From NCBI RefSeq assembly GCF_027943255.1, contig NC_072893.1, positions 63,830,001 through 63,894,000 on the forward strand: a DNA stretch of 64,000 nt, in the 5' to 3' direction. Shown here one piece after another: positions 33,241-45,600 of this stretch (position 1 is its first letter; the number at the start of each line of letters is the position of its first letter). The position numbers and the translations under genes are program-made. Source of the stretch: Anastrepha obliqua. Its lineage: Eukaryota; Arthropoda; Insecta; Diptera; Tephritidae. The notes beneath the pieces were generated by a model. It was not told the DNA's origin and made no database searches. It saw only the letters and a program-made list of their open reading frames with translations.

Positions 33241-34484
33241 TCCATTCGTTGTCAATGTGGTTGGAAAATAGGATACCTTAGGAAAAAAACGGAATTCGAA
33301 AGTAGCAGTTGAAAAATAATGCAAAAACGTAAAGAAATAAAAGTAAGCCTTTGTGGATAACCTGACACATGAAGACATCACAATGTGCCATTCAACAATT
33401 GTTATCCTTTTTACATTTTGCATACGAATTAGACTTGAGTGAACGAGTATGTGGCGTGACGCCCCAGCTAGCCAGGCAGGTGGGTGGAATGGTTGATTGC
33501 GAGATGGGCCTAATAGATAAATATGTAGGTAAAGTGAAAATATTACAAGTTAAGTTCGTGGATTCCCATTTGTATTTGTAGTTGTTGCACATTTGATAGG
33601 TGACATTGCGCCGTCTGGGAAATATTCAAATGAGAATTCGTCTGTAAAAGTGGATTGAGAAAAAATTAGTTACAGGGAAGGGAAAAGGAAAAATTAGGCA
33701 TTAAGAATGTAGAATGTCGAATGTATTTCTTATTCCTAAGTCAAATGAGATGAAAATGCCCGATAGGCGCAACTTTGTTGGAAAGTAAAAACCTGCCATC
33801 TTTACGCATGTATATTGGAAATAAAAAATTATCTCTTGTGGTTTGTAGATAATGGCTTCTGATTCTTTGCATTAATGCGTTTTCAAATTCAGCCAATCTT
33901 TTTGATTGCATAAAAAAATACAAATACTGACAACTGGTACTGATACGTTAACTGCTAGCTTTTCTATCAAAAATTCTATTAAATTATGAATAAGTCCTTA
34001 TATGTTGTATGGAGTAATTTGGAAAACAGTGCTTGTTTTTACTTAAAAAAATGCAGATAAGTCAAACTGCTTGAATAATCAACCCAAGGGTTGACCTCCT
34101 CTGATCTGAACGACGCACGCAGCGCAGTGGTGCCTTGGTGGCAAGAAATTAGTTTTTCGATCATTGAACTTTAAAAATCTAATGATGCAGTTTTGAATAG
34201 AGCTGTCCAGCTAAGTGAAATTCAAAATTCTTTCCGCTCAGAAGTATTTACTTGTCTTAAAAAATTCTGCATACCATATATCGGAAACAGATGAACAGAT
34301 GACTTGAAGGGAGGGTCACACCGAACCTTTTAGATTATAGCTAATGGGTTAAAGTTTTCTACGAAAATATTTCCTGTAAAATTGTGTGTGTATGTTGTAC
34401 CTCTCACTCAGACATATATTTTAACCAAATTTTTATTACTTAGGTCTGCACAGGAAAACTTTCGTAGGCCGAAAAGAGCTTTGA

Positions 34485-35176
34485 ACTTCTTCTTCTTCTT
34501 TTATTTGGCGCGATAACCGCTTACGCGATTTCGGCCGAGTTCAACAAAGCGCGCCAGTCGTTTCTTTCTCGTGCTAACCAGCGCCAATTGGAGACATCAA
34601 GTGAACTCAAGTCCTTCTCCACCTGATCTTTCCAACGCAGAGGAGGCCTTTCTTTTCCTTTACCACCACTAGCTGGTACGGCATCGAATACTTTCAGAGC
34701 CGGAGCGTTTGTGTCCATTCGGACGACCTGACCTAGCCAGTGTATCCGCTGGATCTTTATTCGCTGCGCTATGTCTATGTCGTCGTGAAGCTCATACAGC
34801 TCATCGTTCCATCGCCTGCAATATTCGACATTCGCCGTTGCCAATGTGCAACGGTCCAAAAATCTTACGCAGAATTTTCTCTCAAACACTCCATGCGTCG
34901 CTTCATCGGATGTTGTCATCGTCCACGCTTCTGCACCATACGTTAGGACAGGCATGATGGGAGCCTTGTAGAGTGTTAGTTTTGTTCGTCGAGAGAGGAC
35001 TTTACTACTTAATTGCCTACTTAGTCCAAAGTAGCACTTGTTGGCAAGAGAGATTCTGCATTGGATTTCCAGGCTGACATTGTTATCGGTGTTAATGCTG
35101 GTTCCTAAGTATGCGAAGTCCTCGAAATTATAGCTGTCAACAGTGACGTGAGTGCCTATATGCGAGTGGAGAGAGT
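34485..35176 (-). mobile_element. RTE-like non-LTR retrotransposon with 3' end
   Basis: A minus-strand insertion. The 3' terminal sequence at about 34503-34560 (GGCGCGATAACCGCTTACGC) is followed by an AAG-repeat tail (complement of TTCTTCTTCTT at 34489-34500). Its coding DNA matches the copies at 4.3, 6.2-7.1 and 42.3 kb. It is the best preserved 3' end of this family here and serves as reference for the others. The 5' side is truncated near 35176. Confidence 0.9.
34521..35176 (-). pseudogene. RT motif E to C-terminus, RTE-like
   Basis: The frame is open for about 218 codons from the truncated 5' side (35176) to a stop at 34521. The first Met at 34955 is internal. It shows THVTVDSYNFEDFAYLGTSI (motif E; three residues shorter than the 6.3 kb copy), SRRTKLTLYKAPIMPVLTYG (thumb), AEAWTMTTSDEATHGVFERK, then RRWNDELYELHDDIDIAQRI, WLGQVVRMDTNAPALKVFDA, RPPLRWKDQVEKDL and the end WRALLNSAEIA. 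The endonuclease and catalytic palm are absent, so this is a typical 5'-truncated insertion rather than an active gene. Confidence 0.88.
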
Positions 35177-35310
35177 TTTACTACTGAATAGGTTTTTAGA
35201 TATATAAAGGCTCGTTTACACCTTTTATTGAGTGTTTGACCGAGCTCATTCTCCTATTTGTGATATACGCCTTGATCTTTTCACAGAAATAGAGGAACCT
35301 TCAATTTTCT
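35177..35310. other. Unassigned sequence between retroelement and SINE
   Basis: No recognisable content. Confidence 0.4.
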
Positions 35311-35455
35311 GTCGCCTCCGAATAGCAGATGGTTTTTTATGAGGATCTTTTTCTTGGCAGAAACACATTGGCGTTGCCTGCCTAGACGTGACCGGTATTA
35401 GAAAAAATCTTTTCTATCAGTTGCTGTTTCATACCCGGGGTTTCGAACTCTACTC
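35311..35455 (-). mobile_element. tRNA-derived SINE, decayed copy
   Basis: The minus strand matches the SINE body: words equivalent to GCCTCCGAATAGCAGAT, TTTTATGAGGATCTTTTTC, GGCAGAAACACATT and GGTATTAGAAAAAATC, ending near the B box (GGTTTCGAACTC). The tRNA head beyond that is lost. It abuts a mariner remnant. Confidence 0.75.
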
Positions 35456-35489
35456 CCTATACTCATGCTCATGGCTCACTCTCACAGTA

Positions 35490-35745
35490 TGTGACATGAC
35501 GATCTTACTCAATCATTTTCTGCAGAGCATCGATAGTTTCTGGCATAAAAATTGGCTTTGGACGACTTTTTCGGAGTTCGTTGGTGAGCGAATAGCTACC
35601 TGCAGATAATTCCTTGAAACAAAATTTTCGAAGTGCTAAGAGATGGTACTCACTCGTCGTATAATGATTTAGTACATCGATTAATTCTTGTCTTAGTCTA
35701 CGTCGTAAATTGGAAACGCACAAAAAAGTTCACGGTCTAATTCCG
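35490..35745 (-). mobile_element. mariner transposase N-terminal remnant
   Basis: The minus strand reads LRRRLRQELIDVLNHYTTSE, then SLTNELRKSRPKPIFMPETI, DALQKMIE, a stop (CAA to TAA) and DRHVTY. The GRPKxxxxPETIDAxxKMI-like segment is the linker after the first HTH in a group of insect mariners. The WYxxF block between is altered. Only the DNA-binding part survives, with no catalytic residues. It belongs to a lineage different from the other mariners in this window. Confidence 0.7.
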
Positions 35746-38745
35746 TTCTTGTTCGCTGAGTCTAATTTTCAAGGCTGCCATAAACAATACTAGATTGGCT
35801 CACACATCAAAGCCTTTTGAGTGCGTTTATGGTGGATTATATCAGACTTTCCAATGGAAACATCAGAGAGCACCTGCCAACATTAGCAGTGCCAAAGGCG
35901 AGAAATATAAACACCCTCTAATGATATGCTGATATTGGAAAAAGCGGTATCTTTCATTGATGGCAAAATATTCTCGATTAAGGTTTCACATTTTCGGTTC
36001 AATAAATTCCATTATAAATATTGTCTCTATTTTACGCAAAATTTAAAACGAATTTTTAAGACAAGTTATTTCTTTATTGGTGAGCTACACGCAAAGAGCA
36101 AATGTGGCTGGCAAAGAATACCCAAAAAATGCTCAGACATACACATAAACGAAGCTTCAAAGTAGTGCCTGGCAGGAATTGATTCTTTTTAGCATTTGGC
36201 ATAAGCTGATTTGCGCTCTGCTGCACCGAACATGAGAAACCGAGAGTTTGATTTTTCGCCCAGCAGCGATTGACGCAGTCTAAATGCAAAAAAAAAAAAA
36301 GAAACCAACAAAACCCAAATATCCCTGCTGAACATAAGATGGTCGAATGACTAAGAAGAGACCTAGCACTTACCTACGCTACCTTTTCTACCTACCAGCC
36401 AGCTTGGCTGATGAAGCAATGAAAGGATAAAGTGCGACTGAGTGAGTGGGTGTACTGCTTGCAGGCGAAAAGCGTTTGCATTTCATACAGCTTAAAAGAT
36501 TTGACTTTAATTCATGGCATTCAATGCCATAAAAATGCGCGAAAAGGTGAAGAGTGTTCAAAAAGAAAAAAAAAAAGAAAAAAAAAACAGCGAGAAGAAA
36601 AATCAAACTTTAAGTGAGTCGTTGTTAGGGTAAAACCAGAAAATGCCAAAAGTTTTACCGAATACCAACACACATACACTTTTATTGAAACCATAATTTA
36701 CTCATGTGTACCTAAGTACTTATACATTCCAAGAAATACAACAGATACTTTTTTGTTGTTGTTTTTTATTGTAAAAATTTCTAACATTATTCCTAATGTT
36801 ATTGCTTTTATTATTTGCTTGTGGTTTGAAGAGCATTTGGGACTCTAAGTTGTGGCGAGTTTGCGTATATATAGCAATAAAAACACGCACAACAAACATG
36901 CCTGTGTATGCGCGCATTGGTGCGTGTATTCAAACGATAACATTTGCGGTTAGTTACTTGTGCCATTATCCTTATTAACTGGTTCACTTCTGTATTAGCT
37001 TTGCCATTCACTATCCTTATTTATATGTACTTAAAGCTCTACTTTTTATACAAATTATTTCTTTTTCCATATTAATGGTATATGGTATATGCGCCTTTGA
37101 ATATGCTACACAAAATACTTATAAATAAATAATTTCTCATTTTAATCTTTTTTTCAATTACAGGTGAGTGTCTCTCTGCCCTCAAGTCGATTCAAATCAA
37201 GTCAGTATGTGAATGATGCAACCCATTTCATTTTAATTGGTATGTATATATGCGTGAATATATGTGCGTGTGTGCGTTTCTGTTTGCACTAGCACTGCTA
37301 CTGCTGTCATCAATGCGTGATTGGGTCAAATTTACTAAAACACACTTGGCTTTCTTGACCTCAACAGAAGCCAGTCAACTATAAAGTTCATTCTGCTGCT
37401 TCTTTTTTTTTAATTTTACCTTTTTGTAATTTGGCATTCTACTGGTCTAGCCTAGCACACTTCTCTAACTACTGCAAACAAAAACCGTGAACTTACAATT
37501 CAGTTGGTACTTCAGTAATTAAAATTCATTTGAGGATACAATTCTAATCAAGGTAAAATGTTGTTGTGTCACAGCATCGTCCTCTAAAGTAATTGAGTGC
37601 GAAATGTGAGCGCCGAATCGCGTATTGCGTTAACGACGTGTAAATGCCTAACAATTACAAAAACAACAACTGAATATAACACTCGCTCTCACACTCACAC
37701 TTCATTGTTGCTTTTTGTCTTGAGTTAACTGGCTTCTTTGGCATTTAGCAGCTTCTACAGAGAGCGCCAAATCGAAAAGTGTGTTTCGTTTTCGTGACAC
37801 CTCATTTGGAATTCCAAGGAAGGTTTAATGGTTGTGCCAGCTGTCAGTTTTATTTTTGTTATTGTCTGTAAAGTTTTTACATACTAGTTGACTAACTTCA
37901 GCGGCAGACTGGTGTGACTGGCTATCAAGAAAGTTGCAAGAAGTTTTCAAATTATTCAATTGAAATTTCTGTCATACGCAAATACCGAAATTTAATTGGA
38001 TTCTTTTTTACGAAAAGTTGTTTGTGAATTTAAGTATTATGTAAAAGCAGCCTTTAATATTCAAATATTACAGCTTCATGAATTTTAATTAGCATCTACT
38101 GTTTAGTTGTTGACAAATTTTTGACATAAATAAATAAAAGCAAATCCTGGCAATACTTAAGTTTAAGTCGATATTAATTAGCCAACCTGCGGAGCTAATG
38201 TTCCGAGGGTGATTTTGGTGCATCGTACCTCAGCCTAGTAGTAGAAATCGGTTACTCTTTGATGCTATTATTATGTACTCGGACGCTCTTCTAAGTGACT
38301 TCAGTCTGCATTCTCATTGAGTTACCACGCTGCTGGCATAATTCAGATACGATTCGGGATGTTGGGCGGTGCGTGGTGAAAGTTCACTAAAGTTACTATT
38401 CGACGACCATTTTCTAACAAATCCGATCTCTAATAACATCAGCTTGGGAAGCGTGCGAATCACTTTTCCCACATTTAGTTGCTGAATTCTTTCAAGTTCC
38501 TCAATTCATCTGGTTCCGATGTCATTAAACTTGCAAAATTGCTGAAATCTTTACAGATATTGTGTCCTTGACTGGTGCCAGTTTATGAGAGCTGCGTTGG
38601 CACCAAGGTTGTAGAGAGTTTTGAGGGTTACATTCATGGGCAAGACCGGCAAGAGCTCACCTCTTTCTTTTTAAATCTTCTTGCTGAAGTCTCTTGAAAT
38701 GATAATTGAACTGAGTATAAAGTGTGAAATTCTCTGGAACGTGTG
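35746..38745. other. Mostly unique non-coding DNA
   Basis: No TE or exon recognised in 3 kb, apart from a strong plus-strand juxtaposed splice site at 37163, listed separately. This is one of the longer TE-free blocks of the window. Confidence 0.5.
37125..37170 (+). promoter_or_regulatory. Candidate recursive splice site (ratchet point), plus strand
   Basis: ATTTTAATCTTTTTTTCAAT then TACAG|GTGAGTG. The CAG is at 37161-37163 and GTGAGT at 37164-37169. The pyrimidine tract is good, a branch-point-like TTTTAAT lies about 20 bases upstream, and the 3' and 5' splice sites share the junction with no exon between. It lies in TE-free DNA. Confidence 0.55.
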
Positions 38746-38749
38746 TCAC

Positions 38750-40190
38750 ACACCCAACATGCTTACCCAAAGGCAGATCAATAGAATCTGTCTTGCCTAC
38801 GATTTTTCAAGATGTCGATAAGCCCCTATGTCAAAGAGAGTTCGTAGAGGGTGCCTTCTTCGATACGGTTTACTTCCCAGAGACAATCAACCTGTCTCTA
38901 GATAAATTCAGAGTCAGAATGGATCTTATCAGGCTTATCTATAGAATACTTAGCGACAGAATGGTCCTGAGAGAGTGGGTTGACGTCGCTGGCAGGTGAG
39001 TAAGGATACTTCACAAGACGTTGTTCTCTCACCATTGCTTGGGGCTTTTGTTGGCAACGCCTTGATGGAGGAGCTGGTGTGCAGAGGTAGCAGGACGATT
39101 ACAGAAAAAGGATGAGTGCAGAAAAAGAGACATTTACTGTTAAGGTTGTTATTGGGAAGGTTGTGGATATTCTGCACGATTTGATGCATGGTTATCTAAC
39201 CCAAGTTGACAGTTGCGGATTGCGCCCTTTCAATAAATCTTTTAAAGATGGAGCGCGTTCTATTCACGCGAAGATATAAAATTTCCAAATCTCCCCAATA
39301 GGGGGCGCTCTGTTGAAGTTTCCTGACAAGCTGAAATACCTATGTGTAACACCTAACGGAAGACTAACGTGGAAGCCCACCTGTGAGTAGAGGACAATAA
39401 ACGCAACAGTCGCCTCTTAACAAAAGAGGTATTCTCTCGCTTATAGTTGATTTGGCCTCTATAATACGATAATAAAGTATATTTTATTGTAGACTGTCCT
39501 TTTATGGTGAAACTCGCTGGAGAAAGCGACTTCGAGCAAGAAACTGGAGAGAGTCCAAAGAAATGCTTCCGCTGAAAGCAGTAGTGCTCGAACTATTCCT
39601 ATTCTGGCGCCTAACGCAATACTAAATCCACATGTGGACATCGAAGGCAAATCTGTCACTGCAAGTGGCGCAGTCGAATTAAGAGGCTTGAGCTACAGGC
39701 TTGGTCTCGCCAAGAGACATTCAAGTATCCTCAGAAACTTTGGGTTGATCCCCTTGGTGACTGATCAATGCACAACCTTGCTTAGTGCAATATTAATATT
39801 CTCCACTCGTATTCCATCAGGGGAAGAGTGGGCGGGGTGCACCATTTGGAGACAAGAGTGAATCTGTTCACGGATAGTTCGAAGTTGGATGGAAGAGGAG
39901 GAGTATTCTGCGGGGAGCTTCCCATCAGACTCAAGTTCCGGTTACCGCCTTCTGGGTTTAAAAAATCTCAGCACTCGAATTTCCTTACAGGATACTGCCC
40001 GCTAGGTATGCATGCTGTAAGACTGGACATTACTTCGAGTCTATTTTGCGTCAGCTGTATGGAAAACGAGGTCGAATAATCGCACGAACTTCTCCTTAGC
40101 AGCCCTGCTTTTCCGTGGCTAAGATGTAGATATCTTGACTTTCATTCCATTGCTACGCCTGCTTATATAGCAATACTTGATATTAAATAT
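38750..40190 (+). mobile_element. I/LOA-like non-LTR retrotransposon, copy B (decayed)
   Basis: This is the same family as copy A at 8.9-10.6 kb. From 38770 the frame reads PKGRSIESVLPTIFQDVD, GAFFD (RT motif A region) and FRVRMDLIRLIYRILSDRMV, and stops at 39000. Later pieces include YLTQVDS-like and NKSFKDGA-like segments, LTWKPTCE and the thumb in broken frames. At 39828-40079 come NLFTDSSKLDGRGGVFCGEL (RNase H start with its Asp), then a jump to SNFLTGYCPLGMHAVRLD, with FCVSCMENEVE (zinc knuckle start). So most of RNase H is deleted. All frames are dead. Confidence 0.8.
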
Positions 40191-40312
40191 TATATCTAAT
40201 GAACTTTATCAGCAGCATGAAGCGTTTAATACAACGCAAACTCGGACATCATTCGGTCGTCATACAAGTAATTAAAAAAATTCCACAAACTTTTCACAAT
40301 TAAATTTTTTTT

Positions 40313-40469
40313 GGGTGGTTGCGTGTCCACCATTCGGGAGTAAACACCAAATAATATAAAGTTATTTCTAATAGCCGTCATTCCTCGGCAGGCAATGGCA
40401 AACCCCCGAGTGTAACTGAAAGGAGCTCGGCCAAAAACCCAACAGAAGTTTAGGCGCCAATTATTATGT
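40313..40469 (+). mobile_element. tRNA-derived SINE with internal deletions
   Basis: It begins in the tRNA-related head (GGGTGGTTGCGTGTCCACC), lacks the B box region, continues AACACCAAATAATA and CCTCGGCAGGCAATGGC, then jumps from GAGTGTAACTG to GGAGCTCGGCC and ends GGCGCCAATTATT. Compared with 24850-25150, two internal blocks are missing. Confidence 0.8.
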
Positions 40470-42275
40470 TTTTTTTTGTAATCAAAGCAGGACATTTTAG
40501 GGTTCATTTTACAGCTAATTTTTGAAAAGCAAACGAGTGCTGCAGATTTGATGATCATCACAAAACATGCCTTCACATATTATGTGACTAGGCTGACAAG
40601 CACACTGAGTTTACTTACGTACCAATCTTTTATACCAAACGAAATTTATTTAAAAAGACGAAATTCTCAAAAAGTTGCATCTTTTTCGTCTGTGTAGGAT
40701 AAATACAAACCTCAAATTTTCGTAAATGCAATTCAAGGTATATTTAGTTATAAAAGGTGTTGTTTGAGCGCTCTAAGCTCTGGGCTCTGCTGATGAGTGT
40801 CGGTTTTTCATTCAACCTAAGGCTGTTCGTTTAATGCCTTGCGTACGTCCTAATTCGTTGCTAGTTTTTCATGTCTGTTGGGTGAGTATTATTTATGCTG
40901 TAAATATCTTAGTTATTATTTACCAATTTTGATGAGCCGGTGAGGCAGAAAATTCAATTACCCATAATCGCTACTTACTTACAAAGTCCCATATGTGACT
41001 AATTGTATACTTATTAGTGATGGAAAAATATTAGTGATAGAAGTGAATACCTATTTTTTAGAATCAGGTACTTTGGTACTCATACAGGTAATTTTAATTG
41101 TGTAAGGGTTTTAAAAAAATATTTTCGGAGTCTTACTGTGGCTGATTTTGAATGGCTGCTAAGAATTTTTTCCACATAAACAAGTAAAATGAAATGAATC
41201 TCGGATGGTATAGAAATATACCGATTCTAAGAAAACAACTACAAATATTAAATAAATTGAGCATCAAAATAGAACACTAGAGCAAATATTGCATTAATAT
41301 TCAATTAAGACTGACCTAAGTCAAGACAGAAGCGACCACCGCACCCGAAAGGAGTCAACACTGACTACAAATCTTAATTTATTGCTTCGTACAGGGCACT
41401 TCTGACTAGTTTTGAGCACTTTTTATTGCCGAGTACGATTACCTTTAAGAATCAGTTACAGTTACCGATTATTTCTAGAATCAATTACTTACTGCCTTTC
41501 ATATCACTTCTCTCCAGCACTGGCACATCTCGAATGGTATCGAAGTAAATTAATTAATTCAATCACATCCATAAGACTTTAGTCTAGGCCTGCAACAAAT
41601 GGCACAGATTAACAAAGTGTGTGTGTGTGCGTGTGCGTGTGCGCCTTCATTTAATCCACCTATTACTTGGCGCTCTAACTGTAATCAATTAGGGGTAGTA
41701 TACGAGTGCAGTAGTATAGGTGTATTATTGCCATTCTGAGAGTGTTGATGCCTGTGTGCGTAGGCGTTTATTTATTACATAGAATAGTTCTTGAAGTGTT
41801 GAAAAAGTAAGAGAGAAAATGTGTGAGATATTTCATTTATTGTCGATAATTTCGCTGTCTTTATTAAGTATTTATTATTAAATATACTTCAATGCGTACT
41901 TTAATTTCTGATCGCTCTTTGCTTGTTACTCATCTGCTCAGCGCGTAAACGCACAATACATAATAGCCTTGTGATGTAATTCCTTACTTGTTTTAAAGCC
42001 ACATTACCCGGGGGATCATAATCTTCTCATTAGCGGCGCATTGCAGTAATAGCCAGATCAGAGCCTCCTCCAAAACGAATTGTAAATAACCCAAACGCTT
42101 TAGAGAAACGCGTTTTACACCCTAATCTTCTTGACTTTTCAATACACCAACACTCATAATTAGTGTAGAGAGCCGTAAAAGATTCTCAAATCGCTAGTGG
42201 ACAACTTTCGAGACGGATGCAAATAAAAAGTTGTGGACAGCGTACAAGGCGATTAATCAGCCGGTTTGTTCTGAA
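40470..42275. other. Non-coding stretch
   Basis: No gene or TE recognised. A (GT)n run sits at about 41618-41643. A TATAAAAG word at 40749-40756 and a GTGAGT at 40882-40887 could in principle bound a small first exon, but nothing else supports this. Confidence 0.45.
41618..41643. repeat. (GT)n microsatellite
   Basis: GT dinucleotides with GC interruptions. Confidence 0.85.
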
Positions 42276-42279
42276 CAGG

Positions 42280-42640
42280 ACAGCGCCAAGTGGCTCAAAG
42301 ATGCTGAGGACCGCCAAATTCTTCTTTACCTGATTTTTCCATCGTAAAGGAGGCTTTCCTCTTCCTCTGCTACCACCAGCTGGTAACGCATCGAATACTT
42401 TCAGAGCCGGAGCGTTTGTATCCATTTGGATGAGTCAGCTAACGAAGTCGCTGGAACTTTATTCGCTGCGCTATTTCTATGTCGTTGTAAAACTCATACA
42501 GCTCATTGGTCCATCGCTTACGACATTAGCCGTCGGCAATGTGCAAATGTCCAAAAATCTTCCGCAAAACCTTTCTCTCAAACATTCCAACGGACGCCTC
42601 ATCGGATATTGTCATTGACAAAGCTATTGCACCATACGTA
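42280..42640 (-). mobile_element. RTE-like non-LTR retrotransposon fragment
   Basis: This is the fourth copy of the 34.5 kb family. The minus strand reads TYGAIALSMTISDEASVGMF, ERKVLRKIFGHLHIADG, a stop, RWTNELYEFYNDIEIAQRIK, then after a shift MDTNAPALKVFDALPAGG and KPPLRWKNQVKKNL. It breaks off on both sides. It is more diverged than the 6 and 34 kb copies. Confidence 0.85.
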
Positions 42641-45600
42641 CTTCACATGATTTGCCCTTGGCTTATATCAGCTTCCAAGACTCGGTCTGTATGAATAACC
42701 TTGTGCATAATTCTTGATTGTCCTTTACAACCGAGTAAGCTTTGCCAGGCGCTTTGCTATTTGATAGACTGAATACCACAATGGGAAAACCATTCGCCTT
42801 CTTGGTAGAGATTTCACAGCAGCGAACATTTATTATTATTATTTTACTGCCATCAAGGGTGATTTAGATTCAGCTGTGACGTATCAAAAGATTTCAGCAC
42901 CAGAAAACAATAATGAGATCAGATCGAATTACTCCTCAACCAGTCCGTCACATTAGCCCCGTAGGTTAGAGTCTCTACCATCCATCTTCGCCGCAGCATT
43001 GAGAACTGGCTGGACGTCCTGTGAGTCTCATTATCCGCAGCTCGTTGAAGATAAGAGAGACTGAGGACTGTGAGGATATCGCGCCTGTCGCTCGTCATGC
43101 AAAGACATGTCAGATACTGGATTTTTTTTAGAGTTTTTACGCGCGGCCATTCACAGCTACCATATAAATCTATATAAGATATAAGGCTTGACAATTGATC
43201 AATTGGATCAATTCTTAGTTGAGCCCGAAAATTCGTTTGTCCTGCTACAAAATTGGGCTGACCTAGGTGACGTCTCGGCGCATTAGCTTCCTTAGGAACA
43301 TTACTTTCCAGCCTCTCTCATGACCCAACATTGATGACTATTTAAGTACTTCTTGAGCAGGACATCGAATCGGTATGTTTCCCTATCACCTGCCTATAAT
43401 AGAAAATGAGAAAGCGGAATATGATATTCATTGCGGCTTTCATACAGCGATATGCATAACACTCCAGCTTTTTCAGTCGCTTTTTCTGCATTACCTGGTA
43501 TTATCGCTTATATGATACACAGCTTGGCAACGCGCGTAAACATATATTCAGTAAAAAGATGTTGGTAGCCTTCTCCCCTCATGGCCAAATGTGGCCAATA
43601 TACTGAAGTTTTTAATCCAGACAAATTTCTAAGCCAGCCAGCTGCAGCTCAGTGTTCAAAAAGGTAAGCTGCCGAAGAATCAGGATCGTGTTTTGTGAAG
43701 CGCAGCATTTCCGTTTTCACGAGAGCTGGCAAAGGGAACTTGTTTTATGCACCGATAATTTCCATTACTCAGCGTGGACTTCATTCGATAACAGAGGACT
43801 TGCATGTTACACCCACTAATTACCACGCAAAGGTCATCTGACTATATATTTACTGCATTACTTAACTGAATTTTTTATCTTTAAATTTCAATTATCTCCG
43901 GCAACATATACTTATCCAAATTAAACATCAACAGTGCGGCTAAAGTTTTTCAATTAAATAACATTTGCAGGTAAGTAACAACTTTCCTTGTTCATATCTG
44001 CTTGCTCGCCTAAAAATATGCCACACTTTACACAGTTTCCCGTTCGTAATTCCAAGTATGAAAAGTTACCCGTTTTCTGTATGATGAACAATTTAAAAAC
44101 TTCTGCTTTTATTATTTTTTACACGTTTTTCGGTATTCTGTCCCTGCGTGAGTGCATATGTATGTATGTGTGTATAGATGTATGTCTGTTCCTGTACGCA
44201 ATTGGAGCATAAAAATAATTGCTCAGTGCACTTTATTTGATAGTTACCGACTGTCAAATAGACAGTTGGGTTGAGTTGCAAACAGACCGATAAACCAGGC
44301 AGTTGGATAAGCGACTAGTCGTTTGTAGGAGTGCCGTGCCTGAAGCTTGCTCGTGTTCGCGCTCAATCGTTTCTAGTTTGAGTGTTGGATCGCACTAGCA
44401 ATTAAAAGTTTGTTGTAAGTAAACTTTTCATTTCGAATTGAGCGGAGCGCAAGTGATACGAGCAAGCACTTAAATAGGAAAATTCATACATACCTCCCAC
44501 ACTTTCAAATGTATGTATATATGGATTTCTGTTTACGTGTATGTATGTACGTATTGTTGTATGTGCATGAGGAGATGATTTATGCCAGCTGTTTGAAGTT
44601 AAACTCTACTTGCGTTATGGAATGGTAATTAGCACGACGTTTGAATGGGAATGTCAAGGTTGCTCGACATTTCAATGCATTGCAGAAAGATAGATGGATT
44701 GTACGATTGTGTGCATGCAAGTGTGTGTAGGCAGAGGGTAATTTCAATTCCATATCTCCAAATATTTGAAGCTTCCTTCCTGTGCCATTCTCTTCTGTCA
44801 AACCGATTTTCATCTTTGGCTGTTTTAGCAACTTCACAAGATTGAAAACTGCATGAAGGTTTTGTTGTAAAATTGTTGGTACACTAACGTTGGCACTGAA
44901 TTCGCCCCACTATTAAACTAATTCGTCTTCATTTGTAGTACCTCCAGTGGGGTTGCAGTACGGCTTCGTTGGTAAGTCTATGCACGGTCGTGTGGGTATA
45001 AATCTGTGGATATCGAAAAATTGCATTCTTTTTATGGCTTTGGATGGATACTGTGGATCTCATTTGTTCACCTAGCAGTTGTGAAGTTTGTCAGGAAGTG
45101 TTGAGTGTGCTTCTATTAATATGAGTACATATGTACATAAATATATAAACAAAATTTAAATTAGTGTAGGTACTATTTAGTGACTGCCATATGTTGTTCG
45201 TGGCTTATCAAGCGCTAATGCATACCTATTGTATGATATATAAATACATATATGCACAGTACGTTTCGTAACAATATCACAGTGGTTCTTTTTTTTGAAA
45301 AATTTTCACAATTTATTTTTTTCTCATTTAATTCCAATGATACTTTTATGAAAATATAGTTCATTTCACTAGAAAAATCATATAAACAAATGTTTCAAAC
45401 TTTGTATAAAGTTTAGAAAAATTAATCAAACTTTTATTAAAATGTTCAACCTTTTAACCAGAATTTAAAAAAAAAGAAAATATTGAGGTATTCTATTTTA
45501 CAGCCCATTGTATTTTTGTGTAACAAAATGCAAGTTTGAAAAGGCTCAAAAATCGCTTTGGTTTCTGCACATATTTTTTCTTTGCCTGGTATGCATTTTT

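Larger units (their letters stand above)
31951..34479. other. Mostly unique non-coding DNA
   Basis: No TE or exon recognised. A (CA)n run lies at about 33112-33136. A strong juxtaposed splice site on the minus strand is listed separately. The short frames here overlap each other on both strands and carry no motifs. Confidence 0.5.

Noticed and set aside
32959..33423. 154-codon minus-strand open frame over the CA repeat
   Set aside because: Its Cys/Val run is the translated microsatellite, the rest is low complexity, and it spans the candidate splice junction.
40745..40890. TATAAAAG followed 130 bp later by a GTGAGT, a possible first exon and promoter
   Set aside because: No initiator or downstream element at the right spacing and no other support. 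TATA-like words are expected by chance in such AT-rich DNA.
44255..44480. CAGTTGG-type initiator words with a GTAAGT downstream, a possible promoter and first exon
   Set aside because: The downstream element does not fit at the required spacing and there is no coding continuation.
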